Below are positions 25,913 through 34,280 of a stretch of 64,000 nt of DNA, piece by piece. A program made the translations under genes and the position numbers. How positions within the stretch are numbered: the first letter of the stretch is position 1; the number at the start of each line of letters is the position of its first letter. The DNA is from G965195345 sp965277775 (GTDB taxonomy: Bacteria; Pseudomonadota; Gammaproteobacteria; CAKMZV01): positions 1,116,001 to 1,180,000 of the forward strand of contig OZ255843.1 of assembly GCA_965277775.1 (NCBI GenBank). Reading direction: 5' to 3'. The notes below the pieces were generated by a model. It saw only the letters and a program-made list of their open reading frames with translations. It was not told the origin of the DNA and searched no databases.

Positions 25913-28432
25913 TTGATTAGATTATCCGACTATAAAAGTTACGGCTGGCGTTTAGAACAGGTCCACTTAGATTTTGCCCTTTTTGACGATTACGCCACCG
26001 TCGATTCACAGTTACAACTGCATCGATTGAAAGCGGATGCGCCCTTATTTCTCAATGGCGAATCCATTGAACTGGTTTGCATACAAGCCAATGGCATTGA
26101 ACTTCATGCCGATGAATACCGACTCAATGAGCACGGACTGACGCTGCTCAACCCAACTGACGACCTCAATTTGCGCATTCAAGTCAAAATAAAGCCCGAT
26201 GAAAATACCCAGCTTCAAGGTTTGTATCGCTCGCACGGTCTATACTGTACGCAATGCGAGGCGCAAGGGTTTAGGCGCATCACATTCTTCCCAGACCGAC
26301 CCGATGTGCTGTCCCAATATACAGTCAGAATTGAAGCCGATCAGGCAGCCAACCCCGTCTTGTTGAGTAACGGCGATTGCATAGAGCAAGGCCCATGTGA
26401 CAACCAGCGTCATTATGTCGTTTACCACGACCCGCACCCCAAACCTTGCTACTTATTCGCCATGGTTGCAGGTCAACTCGAAGCAAAATTTGATACTTTT
26501 ACAACGGCTGAGGGACGTACGGTTCAATGTGGCATTTATGCCGAGCCGCACAATATTGATAAATGTGATTTTGCACTTATTGCGCTTAAAAAATCCATGG
26601 CTTGGGATGAGCAACGTTTTCAGCTGAGTTATGATTTGGATGAATTTAACATCGTTGCCGTGGATCACTTTAATGCGGGCGCAATGGAAAATAAAGGTCT
26701 GAATGTATTCAATGCCAAATTGGTTTTTGCCTCGCCTGAGCTGGCAACGGACTTGGATTATGAACGCATTGAATCGGTTATTGCCCACGAATACTTCCAC
26801 AACTGGACAGGCAATCGCGTCACGTGTAGAGACTGGTTTCAACTGACCCTCAAAGAAGGGCTAACCGTTTTTCGCGACCAAGAATTCACCCGCGATTTAC
26901 GAGATGGGGTGTGCAAAAGAATTGAAGATGCTCAGCTCATTTTGGAATATCAGTTTGCCGAAGACAGCGGCGCATTGTCTCACCCCATACAACCCAAAGC
27001 CTATGAGGAAGTCAATAATTTCTATACCCTCACGGTTTATGAGAAAGGGGCAGAAGTCATTCGCATTTACCAAACGCTTCTGGGCAAAGCTGGGTTCGCC
27101 AAAGGGTTGCAGCACTATCTTCAAAAAAACGATGGCACAGGTGCAACCGTGGCTGATTTTTGGCAAGCCATGGGCGAGGCAAATGATCGAGATTTATCCT
27201 TTCTACAACCCTGGTATGATGTGGCTGGAACCCCAGAATTATTTATCAATACCCACTGGGATGACCAAGGCTTTCACATTCATTTGCGCCAACAGTCTGG
27301 TACGGGTGCATTGTTACCCATCCCATTTAAATATGGCGTGATTGACCAAGATGGCGGTATTGTTCAACCAGACAGCCTCTACTTATTGGACAGTGAATCC
27401 ATCACACTCCACGTGCCACAAGCCCCCAAAGGCAGTGTGTTATCGCCCTTGCGTGACTTTTCCGCCCCTGTTCGATTGCGTTGGGATGTCGCTCATTCAG
27501 ACCAATTAAAATTAGCCCAATACGATGGCAACGCCTTTAATCGATGGTTTGCCATGCAGCAGCTATACAGTATGGTTTTACTCGACAAACTCACCATTGA
27601 ACCGGTGATAGAAGTGTTAAGACATAACTTATCCGACCCCACGCTCTCACCCCGACTACGCAGTTATTTTTTACGTTTGCCCCGTATCACGGCCATGTTG
27701 TCAAACCATGGTCAAAACATTGATGACCTGTGTCAGCGTCATCTTAAATTGGCTGAAGAGATAGGACAACAGTTACAAGCGACATTACTCGAACACTATC
27801 AACAGCTGGGCCCTGCTGTGAATGAACCTTATGCGCCCAATCCTGAACAAATTGGTTTAAGAGCGCTCAAAAATCAATGCCTGCATTACTTGACGGTTAC
27901 CGACCCAAGCCATGCCAGTCAACAATTTGATCAAGCCAACAACATGAGCGATCGAATGGCCGCCATTGTGTCTGTACTCATGCGTCCCAAACCCCAATGC
28001 CTGAGACGGGAAGCATTATTAAAAGACTTCTATGAAATGCACAAGGATGAGCCTCTGATGCTGGATAAATGGTTTGCGTTATCCGTGAGCCCACCCATAA
28101 AAAGCAGTCTGGCTGTTGCTGAAAATTTGTTGAATCACCCTGATTTTGATTGGTTGCTGCCCAATCGAGTGCGTGCGGTGCTTGGCACACTGATGCAAAA
28201 CCCGCACGCCTTTCATCAAGCCCAAGGCTATGAACTAGTCGTTAAGGCCTTACAGAAGGTTGATGCGCTTAATCCGCAGCTGGCTGCTCGTCTATATGGT
28301 CAGTTTGATGGCATCCAATACTTACCTAATTCCTATAAAAACGCCGCCAAAGCTTGCTTACAGAGCGCCTTAGATGAGGCTTGTTCGATTAATAGTCGCG
28401 AGCTCATTGAAAAAATCATTCGCCAATGTTAA
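25913..28432 (+). CDS. pepN: Aminopeptidase N
   Basis: An 839-residue M1-family zinc metallopeptidase. The substrate-binding GAMEN motif is at residues 256-260; the zinc site HEYFH is at 292-296, with Glu315 in LKEGLT as third ligand. The C-terminal half (~550-839) is the DUF3458 alpha-solenoid typical of gammaproteobacterial PepN. It removes N-terminal residues from peptides in the cytosol. The start is TTG at 25913, with AAAGG about 8 nt upstream; no in-frame ATG is available near. It stands apart from tpm by 98 nt. Confidence 0.95.
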   Translation: MIRLSDYKSYGWRLEQVHLDFALFDDYATVDSQLQLHRLKADAPLFLNGESIELVCIQANGIELHADEYRLNEHGLTLLNPTDDLNLRIQVKIKPDENTQLQGLYRSHGLYCTQCEAQGFRRITFFPDRPDVLSQYTVRIEADQAANPVLLSNGDCIEQGPCDNQRHYVVYHDPHPKPCYLFAMVAGQLEAKFDTFTTAEGRTVQCGIYAEPHNIDKCDFALIALKKSMAWDEQRFQLSYDLDEFNIVAVDHFNAGAMENKGLNVFNAKLVFASPELATDLDYERIESVIAHEYFHNWTGNRVTCRDWFQLTLKEGLTVFRDQEFTRDLRDGVCKRIEDAQLILEYQFAEDSGALSHPIQPKAYEEVNNFYTLTVYEKGAEVIRIYQTLLGKAGFAKGLQHYLQKNDGTGATVADFWQAMGEANDRDLSFLQPWYDVAGTPELFINTHWDDQGFHIHLRQQSGTGALLPIPFKYGVIDQDGGIVQPDSLYLLDSESITLHVPQAPKGSVLSPLRDFSAPVRLRWDVAHSDQLKLAQYDGNAFNRWFAMQQLYSMVLLDKLTIEPVIEVLRHNLSDPTLSPRLRSYFLRLPRITAMLSNHGQNIDDLCQRHLKLAEEIGQQLQATLLEHYQQLGPAVNEPYAPNPEQIGLRALKNQCLHYLTVTDPSHASQQFDQANNMSDRMAAIVSVLMRPKPQCLRREALLKDFYEMHKDEPLMLDKWFALSVSPPIKSSLAVAENLLNHPDFDWLLPNRVRAVLGTLMQNPHAFHQAQGYELVVKALQKVDALNPQLAARLYGQFDGIQYLPNSYKNAAKACLQSALDEACSINSRELIEKIIRQC

Positions 28433-28452
28433 TGCCATTGAATACGCGGGCG

Positions 28453-28488
28453 AAAAAAAACCGCTGAGGCCAAACACACTCAGCGGTT
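28453..28488 (-). terminator. Rho-independent terminator of nrdB
   Basis: On the minus strand a 10-bp stem (AACCGCTGAG with CTCAGCGGTT) around a 10-nt loop is followed by a run of eight T. It lies about 20 nt after the nrdB stop. pepN converges here from the other strand and may use the same hairpin. Confidence 0.9.
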
Positions 28489-28506
28489 CAAGAGGTCAAT
28501 GACTGA

Positions 28507-29796
28507 TTACCAGCTTAACGAGCCGCCCGATTGATATTCAGTGACTCGTGTTTCAAAGAAATTTTTCTCTTTTTTAAGATCCATGGCTTCACTCATCCAT
28601 GGCATAGGATTGGTCGCTCCGACAAATTGCTCAGGCAAATTCAATTGCTTACAACGCCTATTGGCAACATATTGTAAATATTCTTGGATGATGTCTGCAT
28701 TCAAGCCCAGCATGCCATTGGGCATGGTGTCTTGCGCGTACTTCACTTCTAAATCAATGGCCTCGTGTAGCATGGTTAAAATGCGCTGTTCAAACGCCTC
28801 ATCCCACAACCCCACATTCTCATTGCGGATTTGATTGATGGCATCAATACCAAAATTAAAATGGACCGACTCATCGCGCATAATGTACTGATACTGCTCA
28901 GCAATGCCCATCATTTTATTGCGCCGACCCAATGACAATACTTGAGCAAATCCAGTGTAAAACCATAAGGACTCCATGCACACGTACAAGGCAAACAAAT
29001 TACAGACAAAACGCCGTTTGTTTTCTAAAGTGTTGGGCATGAAATGACCTTCTTCTAAAGCCTTTGTATGCTCTAACGCCCACGCCGCTTTGTCATGTAC
29101 TGATGGAATTTCCATGTACATATTAAAAATTTCACCATCATCCAATCCCAAGCTCTCAACAATGTATTGAAAAGTGTGGGTGTGAATGGCTTCTTCAAAC
29201 GCTTGGCGCAATAGGAACTGACGACATTCTGGATTGCTCAAATGGCGATAAACAGAGAAGATAATGTTGTTGGCCACCAACGACTCGCTAGATGCAAAAA
29301 AGCCCAAATTGCGCTTGAGCATGAGACGCTCATCATCGGTTAAACCATTAGGGTCGCGCCACGTTTCAATATCTTTGGTCATGGGCACTTCGGTTGGCAT
29401 CCAATGATTTGCACAGCCCGTTAAATAGCTTTCCCACGCCCAATGATACTTTATGGGTACCAATTGATTAACATCTGCCCGCGAATTCAACATGGATTTA
29501 TCGTCCACGCGCACGCGCGAACTCTTTGCCCCTTCAACCGGTTTGGCCACAGACAAACTTTCATGAGCCGATTGTTCTAATACAATTTCTTTCGGTGCTT
29601 CTGATTCTTGGGGCTTCGCCCAATGATCATTTTTGAATTCTTGTAAAATGAGATCGACTAATGGATCGCTGTCTGTATCGATTTTTTGAGCATCACCCAT
29701 GGAAGGCTGATTCTGTTCATTCAGCTCATTTTGTAAGAATGGGTCAATCTTTGACTCTTCTAGATTTATTTCTAATGGGTTGTCCCAGTCTTTCAT
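28507..29796 (-). CDS. nrdB: Ribonucleoside-diphosphate reductase beta subunit, class Ic-like (Phe in place of radical Tyr)
   Basis: A 429-residue ferritin-like radical subunit. Metal ligands, matched by spacing to E. coli R2 (84, 115, 118, 204, 238, 241), are Glu171, Glu202, His205, Glu275, Glu309 and His312. The first ligand is Glu instead of Asp. The position of E. coli Tyr122 (four after His205) is Phe209 in EEAIHTHTFQY. Glu plus Phe is the Chlamydia class Ic pattern, which uses a Mn(IV)/Fe(III) cofactor instead of a tyrosyl radical. Residues 1-95 form an acidic, low-complexity extension not present in E. coli. It lies 24 nt after nrdA, and its stop is followed by a strong terminator. Confidence 0.93.
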   Translation of the reverse strand: MKDWDNPLEINLEESKIDPFLQNELNEQNQPSMGDAQKIDTDSDPLVDLILQEFKNDHWAKPQESEAPKEIVLEQSAHESLSVAKPVEGAKSSRVRVDDKSMLNSRADVNQLVPIKYHWAWESYLTGCANHWMPTEVPMTKDIETWRDPNGLTDDERLMLKRNLGFFASSESLVANNIIFSVYRHLSNPECRQFLLRQAFEEAIHTHTFQYIVESLGLDDGEIFNMYMEIPSVHDKAAWALEHTKALEEGHFMPNTLENKRRFVCNLFALYVCMESLWFYTGFAQVLSLGRRNKMMGIAEQYQYIMRDESVHFNFGIDAINQIRNENVGLWDEAFEQRILTMLHEAIDLEVKYAQDTMPNGMLGLNADIIQEYLQYVANRRCKQLNLPEQFVGATNPMPWMSEAMDLKKEKNFFETRVTEYQSGGSLSW

Positions 29797-29820
29797 TTTA
29801 ACCTCTTTGCCGAATTTTAA

Positions 29821-32652
29821 TTATTGACACGCTTCACATTCTGGATCGAGAATGCTACAGACTTTGGGTGACTCATTCGTTTCTGAAAGTGTGACCCCAC
29901 TTGAATGACTGCTTTTGTCTAAAGTGCTCTTCTCCACAGAAGAAGCGCCCAGTGAACGCAAATAGTACGTTGTTTTCAGGCCTTTTATCCACGCCAGCTT
30001 ATAGATATTATCTAACTTTGTGCCCGAAGGTTCGGCCAAATATAAATTTAATGATTGGGCTTGATCGATCCATTTTTGACGACGAGAGGCGCATTCAATC
30101 AACCAACCGGCATCTATTTCAAATGCCGTCAAATAGAGCGCTTTTATGTCTTTGGGTACGCGTTCAATTTCACCGAGATCACCATCATAATACTTAAGAT
30201 CATTCACCATCGATTTGTCCCAAAGTCCATGATTCTTTAAGGCTTCGACCATCATGGGATTGACCACAGTGAAATCACCAGATAAATTTGCCTTCACATA
30301 AAGGTTCTTATAAGTCGGCTCTATGGACTGGCTCACACCACAGATATTTGCAATGGTTGCTGTCGGCGCAATGGCCATGGTGTTGGAGTTTCGCATGCCG
30401 TGCGTCTTAACCTTTTGCCGTAAAGCTTCCCAATCCAACGTTTGGCTCTCATCTTGTTTTAAATAACCGTCACGCGATTGCCTCAACTGAGCAATGGAAT
30501 CTATGGGCAATACGCCTTTAGACCACAATGAACCCTCAAATGATTCATATTTGCCGCGTTCTTTTGCCAAATCATTTGAAGCTTGAATGGCATAATAGCT
30601 GATGGCCTCCATCGAGCGATCGGCAAATTCAATGGCCTCATTACTGGCGTACGAGTGACCCAGCTTGTACAACGCATCTTGGAAACCCATCAGGCCAATG
30701 CCCACAGGGCGATGGCGTAAATTAGAGACTTCAGCTTTTTTAACGCTGTAATAGTTATACTCAATCACATTGTCTAACATCCGCATCGCCGTATTTATGG
30801 TCCGCTCTAATTTATGCAAATCAAGCGTTCCTTCGTCCGTGATGTGTTGGACCAAATTAACGCTGCCTAAATTACAAACAGCGATCTCTTCTTCATTGGT
30901 GTTCAGGGTGATTTCAGTACACAGATTTGAACAGTGAACCACCCCTTTGTGTTGCTGGGGTGAACGCAAATTACAAGGGTCTTTAAAAGTGATCCATGGG
31001 TGACCTGTTTCATACAACATGGTCAGCATCCGCCGCCATAAATCTTGGGCATTGACGGTTTTACTTTGGATTTTGCCTTGCTCAGCCAAGGCCTCATACG
31101 CTTCATACTGGGTTTCAAACGCTTTGCCATAAAGATCGTGTAAATCAGGGACTTCATTGGGTGAAAACAACGTCCAATCTGCCTCTTTGGCCACGCGCTT
31201 CATGAATAAATCTGGCACCCAGTTGGCCGTATTCATATCGTGCGTGCGACGGCGATCATCACCGGTGTTTTTTCTGAGCTCTAAAAACTCTTCAATATCC
31301 AAATGCCATGTTTCCAAATAAGCACAAACCGCACCCTTACGCTTACCGCCTTGATTGACCGCCACAGCGGTATCATTGGCGACTTTAAGAAAGGGCACCA
31401 CCCCTTGCGATTTGCCATTGGTCCCTTTAATACGAGAACCCATTGCACGAACTTGCGTCCAGTCATTGCCCAAACCACCCGCAAATTTTGATAATAATGC
31501 ATTTTCTTTGACGCCTTCATAAATTTGATCCAAATCATCGGCAATGGTCGTGAGATAACACGAGGACAGTTGTGGACGCAAAGTTCCAGAGTTAAATAAG
31601 GTGGGCGTTGAACTCATAAAATCAAATGAGGACAGTAACTGATAAAACCGAATGGCGCTTTCTGTTTTATTTTGTTCATGCAATGCCAATCCCATGGCCA
31701 CCCGCATGAAAAACGTTTGTGGCAATTCGATGCGATTGTCCGCATGGTGAATAAAATAGCGGTCGTATAAGGTTTGAATGCCCAAATAATTAAATTGCAA
31801 ATCTCGTTCTGGTTGGAACGCTTTGCTGATTTGATCTATGTCAAAATCACTGGCCAAACGCTCATCAATCAAACCATGCTCAATACCTCTGGCAAGATAC
31901 AACGAAAAACTGTCTTGATAGTAGTGTGGCATTTCAGCCTGAGTTGCAAGAACGCTCTTGCCATACAATCCGCTAAGCACCTCGCGACGAATGTCGTCCA
32001 ACAATAAACGCGCTGCAACGAAAGCATAGTTTGGTTCTGCTTCAATCAAGGTTCGAGCACTCATCACCATGGCTGGATTGATGTCCCGCTCAGACATTCT
32101 TGAATAAACGCTTCTCATGGTCTCATCGATAACTTTCTGTGTGTTCACATCGGGCAAACCTTGACACGCTTCGTTGACGACTTCATGAATGCGTTCAATG
32201 TTTAAAGGTTGCTCTGTGCCATCAGCCATTTGCACAATAATGTTGGGTTTGGTAACCTTATGCTGGGCAGCATTTTTCTTGGCTCTATCAGCAGCTCTTT
32301 GTTCACGGTAAAGCACATAGGCCCGAGCAATCTTCGGTTCGCCATGGCGCATCAAAGCCAATTCTACTTGATCTTGGATGTCTTCAATATTGATGGGGGT
32401 GCCCGCCGCCACTCGACGCGTGACTGCCGCACAGACCTTATGCGTAAGATCGATGATAACGGCTCTCGTGCTTTGTGCCGATTCCATATCTTCGCCGATT
32501 GTCGCCTTGTACGCTTTGGCAATGGCAACGACAATTTTATTGGGATCAAAGGAGGTGATTTCGCCGTTTCTACGCAATACATTGTATTGAGAATGGGCTG
32601 ACAAAGGCTGTGAAATGTCAATTTCTTGGGTGTTTTGAGTAATTTGTATCAC
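29821..32652 (-). CDS. nrdA: Ribonucleoside-diphosphate reductase alpha subunit with two ATP-cones
   Basis: A 943-residue catalytic subunit. Two ATP-cone domains are visible: residues ~25-115 (VLRRNGEITSFDPNKIVVAI) and ~130-225 (IVQMADGTEQPLNIERIHEV), the second matching the single cone of E. coli. Catalytic parts: SSCYLTTIADDLDQIYE, HCSNLCTEITLN, AVCNLGSVNL. The C-terminal redox Cys are in CEACQ. It reduces ribonucleoside diphosphates for DNA synthesis using the radical made by NrdB. The start is GTG at 32652 with AAGGAG 7-8 nt upstream. The leader contains a near-perfect copy of this ribosome-binding region (see the repeat feature). Confidence 0.95.
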   Translation of the reverse strand: MIQITQNTQEIDISQPLSAHSQYNVLRRNGEITSFDPNKIVVAIAKAYKATIGEDMESAQSTRAVIIDLTHKVCAAVTRRVAAGTPINIEDIQDQVELALMRHGEPKIARAYVLYREQRAADRAKKNAAQHKVTKPNIIVQMADGTEQPLNIERIHEVVNEACQGLPDVNTQKVIDETMRSVYSRMSERDINPAMVMSARTLIEAEPNYAFVAARLLLDDIRREVLSGLYGKSVLATQAEMPHYYQDSFSLYLARGIEHGLIDERLASDFDIDQISKAFQPERDLQFNYLGIQTLYDRYFIHHADNRIELPQTFFMRVAMGLALHEQNKTESAIRFYQLLSSFDFMSSTPTLFNSGTLRPQLSSCYLTTIADDLDQIYEGVKENALLSKFAGGLGNDWTQVRAMGSRIKGTNGKSQGVVPFLKVANDTAVAVNQGGKRKGAVCAYLETWHLDIEEFLELRKNTGDDRRRTHDMNTANWVPDLFMKRVAKEADWTLFSPNEVPDLHDLYGKAFETQYEAYEALAEQGKIQSKTVNAQDLWRRMLTMLYETGHPWITFKDPCNLRSPQQHKGVVHCSNLCTEITLNTNEEEIAVCNLGSVNLVQHITDEGTLDLHKLERTINTAMRMLDNVIEYNYYSVKKAEVSNLRHRPVGIGLMGFQDALYKLGHSYASNEAIEFADRSMEAISYYAIQASNDLAKERGKYESFEGSLWSKGVLPIDSIAQLRQSRDGYLKQDESQTLDWEALRQKVKTHGMRNSNTMAIAPTATIANICGVSQSIEPTYKNLYVKANLSGDFTVVNPMMVEALKNHGLWDKSMVNDLKYYDGDLGEIERVPKDIKALYLTAFEIDAGWLIECASRRQKWIDQAQSLNLYLAEPSGTKLDNIYKLAWIKGLKTTYYLRSLGASSVEKSTLDKSSHSSGVTLSETNESPKVCSILDPECEACQ

Positions 32653-32750
32653 AACTTCTCCTTGGTCATAAACAGATTCAAATAAACGATTTGCGCCTTT
32701 TCCTTACCCAGAGATCACAACTTCTCCATGGTCATAATCAGATTCAAATA
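32648..32750 (-). repeat. Direct repeat duplicating the nrdA ribosome-binding region
   Basis: Two 37-bp copies at 32648-32684 and 32714-32750 match at 35 of 37 positions and are 66 nt apart. The proximal copy covers the GTG start and Shine-Dalgarno of nrdA. The distal copy keeps GGAGAAGTTGTGAT but has CATGGAG for CAAGGAG, giving a decoy start. A frame from its GTG would read only VISG before a stop. Confidence 0.9.
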
Positions 32751-32769
32751 CTTACGTTTTTTGGAGGAT

Positions 32770-32775
32770 ATTATA
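32770..32775 (-). promoter_or_regulatory. Candidate -10 box for nrdA
   Basis: A perfect TATAAT on the minus strand about 118 nt before the nrdA start. No good -35 lies 16-18 nt upstream, so it may need an activator. The surrounding sequence contains ACACTTGATC, which resembles half of an NrdR box only loosely; I do not claim an NrdR site. The stretch from here to 33008 shows nothing else. Confidence 0.4.
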
Positions 32776-33008
32776 GATCAAGTGTCTTCCTCCCGTGACT
32801 GGAAAAACCACCCAAAATATAAATAAAAATTAAAGTCTATACAGAACAATAACATACGCAAACTAACCACCATTTTCTCTACCCAAAAAACAGATATTTT
32901 GAGGTTAATTGCAATTCAATTTGTAATGCACGACTACGCTAAAGCCTTGTTCCATCTGGTTTTTTAGCCGCTACACTGCGACTGAGCGCGCCAACCATTG
33001 ATCGAGTC

Positions 33009-33194
33009 CTACGGTCTTTGGCGATAGTCAAAATGTTCAGGTTTTAAAGGGTTGTTTTGTATGAAATGGCTATAAAAATACCACCCTAAAACAAGTGAAT
33101 GCCTTATGTCAAATTTCGAGAGTCCATTCATTCTGATAAGCACAAAGCCGTTCATTGCTTTTTGATTAAGCGTAAAAGGAATATTATCTTGCAT
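33009..33194 (-). CDS. Small island protein, unknown function
   Basis: A 61-residue protein beginning MQDNIPFTLNQKAMNG and ending YRQRP. Its ATG overlaps the stop of the gene before it as TGATG (33192-33196), the arrangement of translationally coupled genes, which supports it being real. No recognised domain; the middle (SLVLGWYFYSHFI) is aromatic and hydrophobic but short for a membrane anchor. It is the last gene of the AlpA-led cluster, at the nrdA-side end of the island. Confidence 0.45.
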   Translation of the reverse strand: MQDNIPFTLNQKAMNGFVLIRMNGLSKFDIRHSLVLGWYFYSHFIQNNPLKPEHFDYRQRP

Positions 33195-33970
33195 CACACC
33201 CTATAGCAAGCCTCTTCAAACTTGTATGTATGCTTTTTGCTACTAAGTTTGCGGTTGTTGTTTCTTTGCCTCTTTGGTTTGCTTGGCTTGTGTTTAGTTT
33301 GGCTCTTAATCTGCTTTGTCTCTTTTGTCTCATTAGGTAACTGTAAATCTTCATGGCTTTTACTAATACATCCCCGATCCATGATGAAAAGGATAACATA
33401 GGGCTGCTGAATGTTAATCCACCGATTGTCACCATATAAATGCCCATAATTTAAGGCTTTGAGTGGTGAAAAAGAGAGAATTTTGCACAGCAGAAAACAG
33501 CTCAATAATAACGGCAGATTTCCGCATAATTTTCTAACTTTTGTTTTATGGTTTTTTGGGGAAGTATGTTGGTTCACTTTACACCCCAACAAGCCAAATT
33601 TGGTTAATATTTGCTGTGTGGTATGTATGCTACTTGGTGCTAATGTGTATTCCTTATAGCGTGAGTGTGTATGCGGGTTACATACCCAGTGGCTCTGTAT
33701 GTGTATGGAATACACACTTTGTAAAATGCTTATATGCTTTCTAAAAGAGGTATCAGCTTTGGCAGTAAAACTCCCAAAAGCGGTAGAGGATTCACCCTTA
33801 AGGGTATTTTGATAAAAATACAGCAAAACCCTAATATGCTTTGGTATTTTTGTCTGCATGAGCTTAAAATTAGCGTTATGGTTGAATTCCTGAGATATGG
33901 AAGAACTGCTTGCCTTGTTTGGGTTATTGCCGTAACCCACAAGGCTTTTTTTATGGAAGGCTTTAACCAT
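33194..33970 (-). CDS. Island protein with possible winged-helix segment, unknown function
   Basis: 258 residues from ATG 33970, which overlaps the stop of the AlpA-like gene (ATGGTTAA). Residues ~46-110 (IRVLLYFYQNTLKGESS ... SRYKEYTL) read like the small winged-helix found in phage and plasmid proteins, ending in a wing of the RYKxYxL kind. The C-terminal third is Lys/Asn/Thr-rich and may be disordered. Start and stop both overlap neighbours, which favours a true gene. Composition is odd (many His, Ser, Cys), so a frameshift in the second half is possible: another minus frame, 33184-33447, is also open there. Confidence 0.5.
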   Translation of the reverse strand: MVKAFHKKSLVGYGNNPNKASSSSISQEFNHNANFKLMQTKIPKHIRVLLYFYQNTLKGESSTAFGSFTAKADTSFRKHISILQSVYSIHIQSHWVCNPHTHSRYKEYTLAPSSIHTTQQILTKFGLLGCKVNQHTSPKNHKTKVRKLCGNLPLLLSCFLLCKILSFSPLKALNYGHLYGDNRWINIQQPYVILFIMDRGCISKSHEDLQLPNETKETKQIKSQTKHKPSKPKRQRNNNRKLSSKKHTYKFEEACYRV

Positions 33971-34163
33971 TGTTGCCCTCCTTGCTTGATTGCGTTTTTT
34001 GCTCAAGCCAAGCATTGATTTTGTTTGCCTCCCAGCCAATTGCTCGATCGCTCAACTTTAGAGGCTTTGGAAATACCCCTTTTTCCATAAGTTGATTAAT
34101 ACGGCTAAGGGATACCGGGATGAGGTCTTTTAATTCAGACCAGCGGTTTATCTTCGTTGTCAT
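33963..34163 (-). CDS. AlpA-family excisionase / transcriptional regulator
   Basis: A 66-residue MerR-like helix-turn-helix protein of the AlpA family: LIPVSLSRINQLMEKGVFPKP followed by AIGWEANKINAWLEQ. Relatives in P4-like phages and integrative islands activate the integrase gene or aid excision. AGGAGT at 34170-34175 lies ~6 nt before the ATG. It leads a three-gene cluster with overlapping reading frames. Its presence beside a tRNA and an integrase scrap marks this region as an integrative element. Confidence 0.85.
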   Translation of the reverse strand: MTTKINRWSELKDLIPVSLSRINQLMEKGVFPKPLKLSDRAIGWEANKINAWLEQKTQSSKEGNNG

Positions 34164-34234
34164 AAATACTCCTAATAAAATGTTATTAAACGTATTTATA
34201 CCCGGCGTATAGCCATTCGTACAGGTGAGAAATC

Positions 34235-34254
34235 AGGGGTAAAAAATCACCCCT
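34235..34254. other. Hairpin between the restriction-modification operon and the AlpA gene
   Basis: Stem AGGGGT / ACCCCT with an 8-nt loop. It lies 27 nt after the stop of the third restriction-modification gene. There is no T run, so it is a poor terminator. A nearby ATAC-CCGGC-GTAT inverted repeat (34199-34211) might be an operator for the AlpA gene. Confidence 0.4.
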
Positions 34255-34280
34255 TATAAATATTGACTCTCTCTAAAACT

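Noticed and set aside
32750..32960. NrdR boxes or DnaA boxes in front of nrdA
   Set aside because: No sequence close enough to the known consensus on either strand; only loose half-sites.
32690..33200. Possible direct repeat of the tRNA-Thr 3' end marking the far edge of the island
   Set aside because: Only an 8-base match (CCCGTGAC near 32793) was seen, which is chance level; no longer copy of the tRNA end was found by eye.
33459..33744. Plus-strand open frames within the AlpA cluster
   Set aside because: Composition is poor, and they oppose a coupled minus-strand series with overlapping starts.
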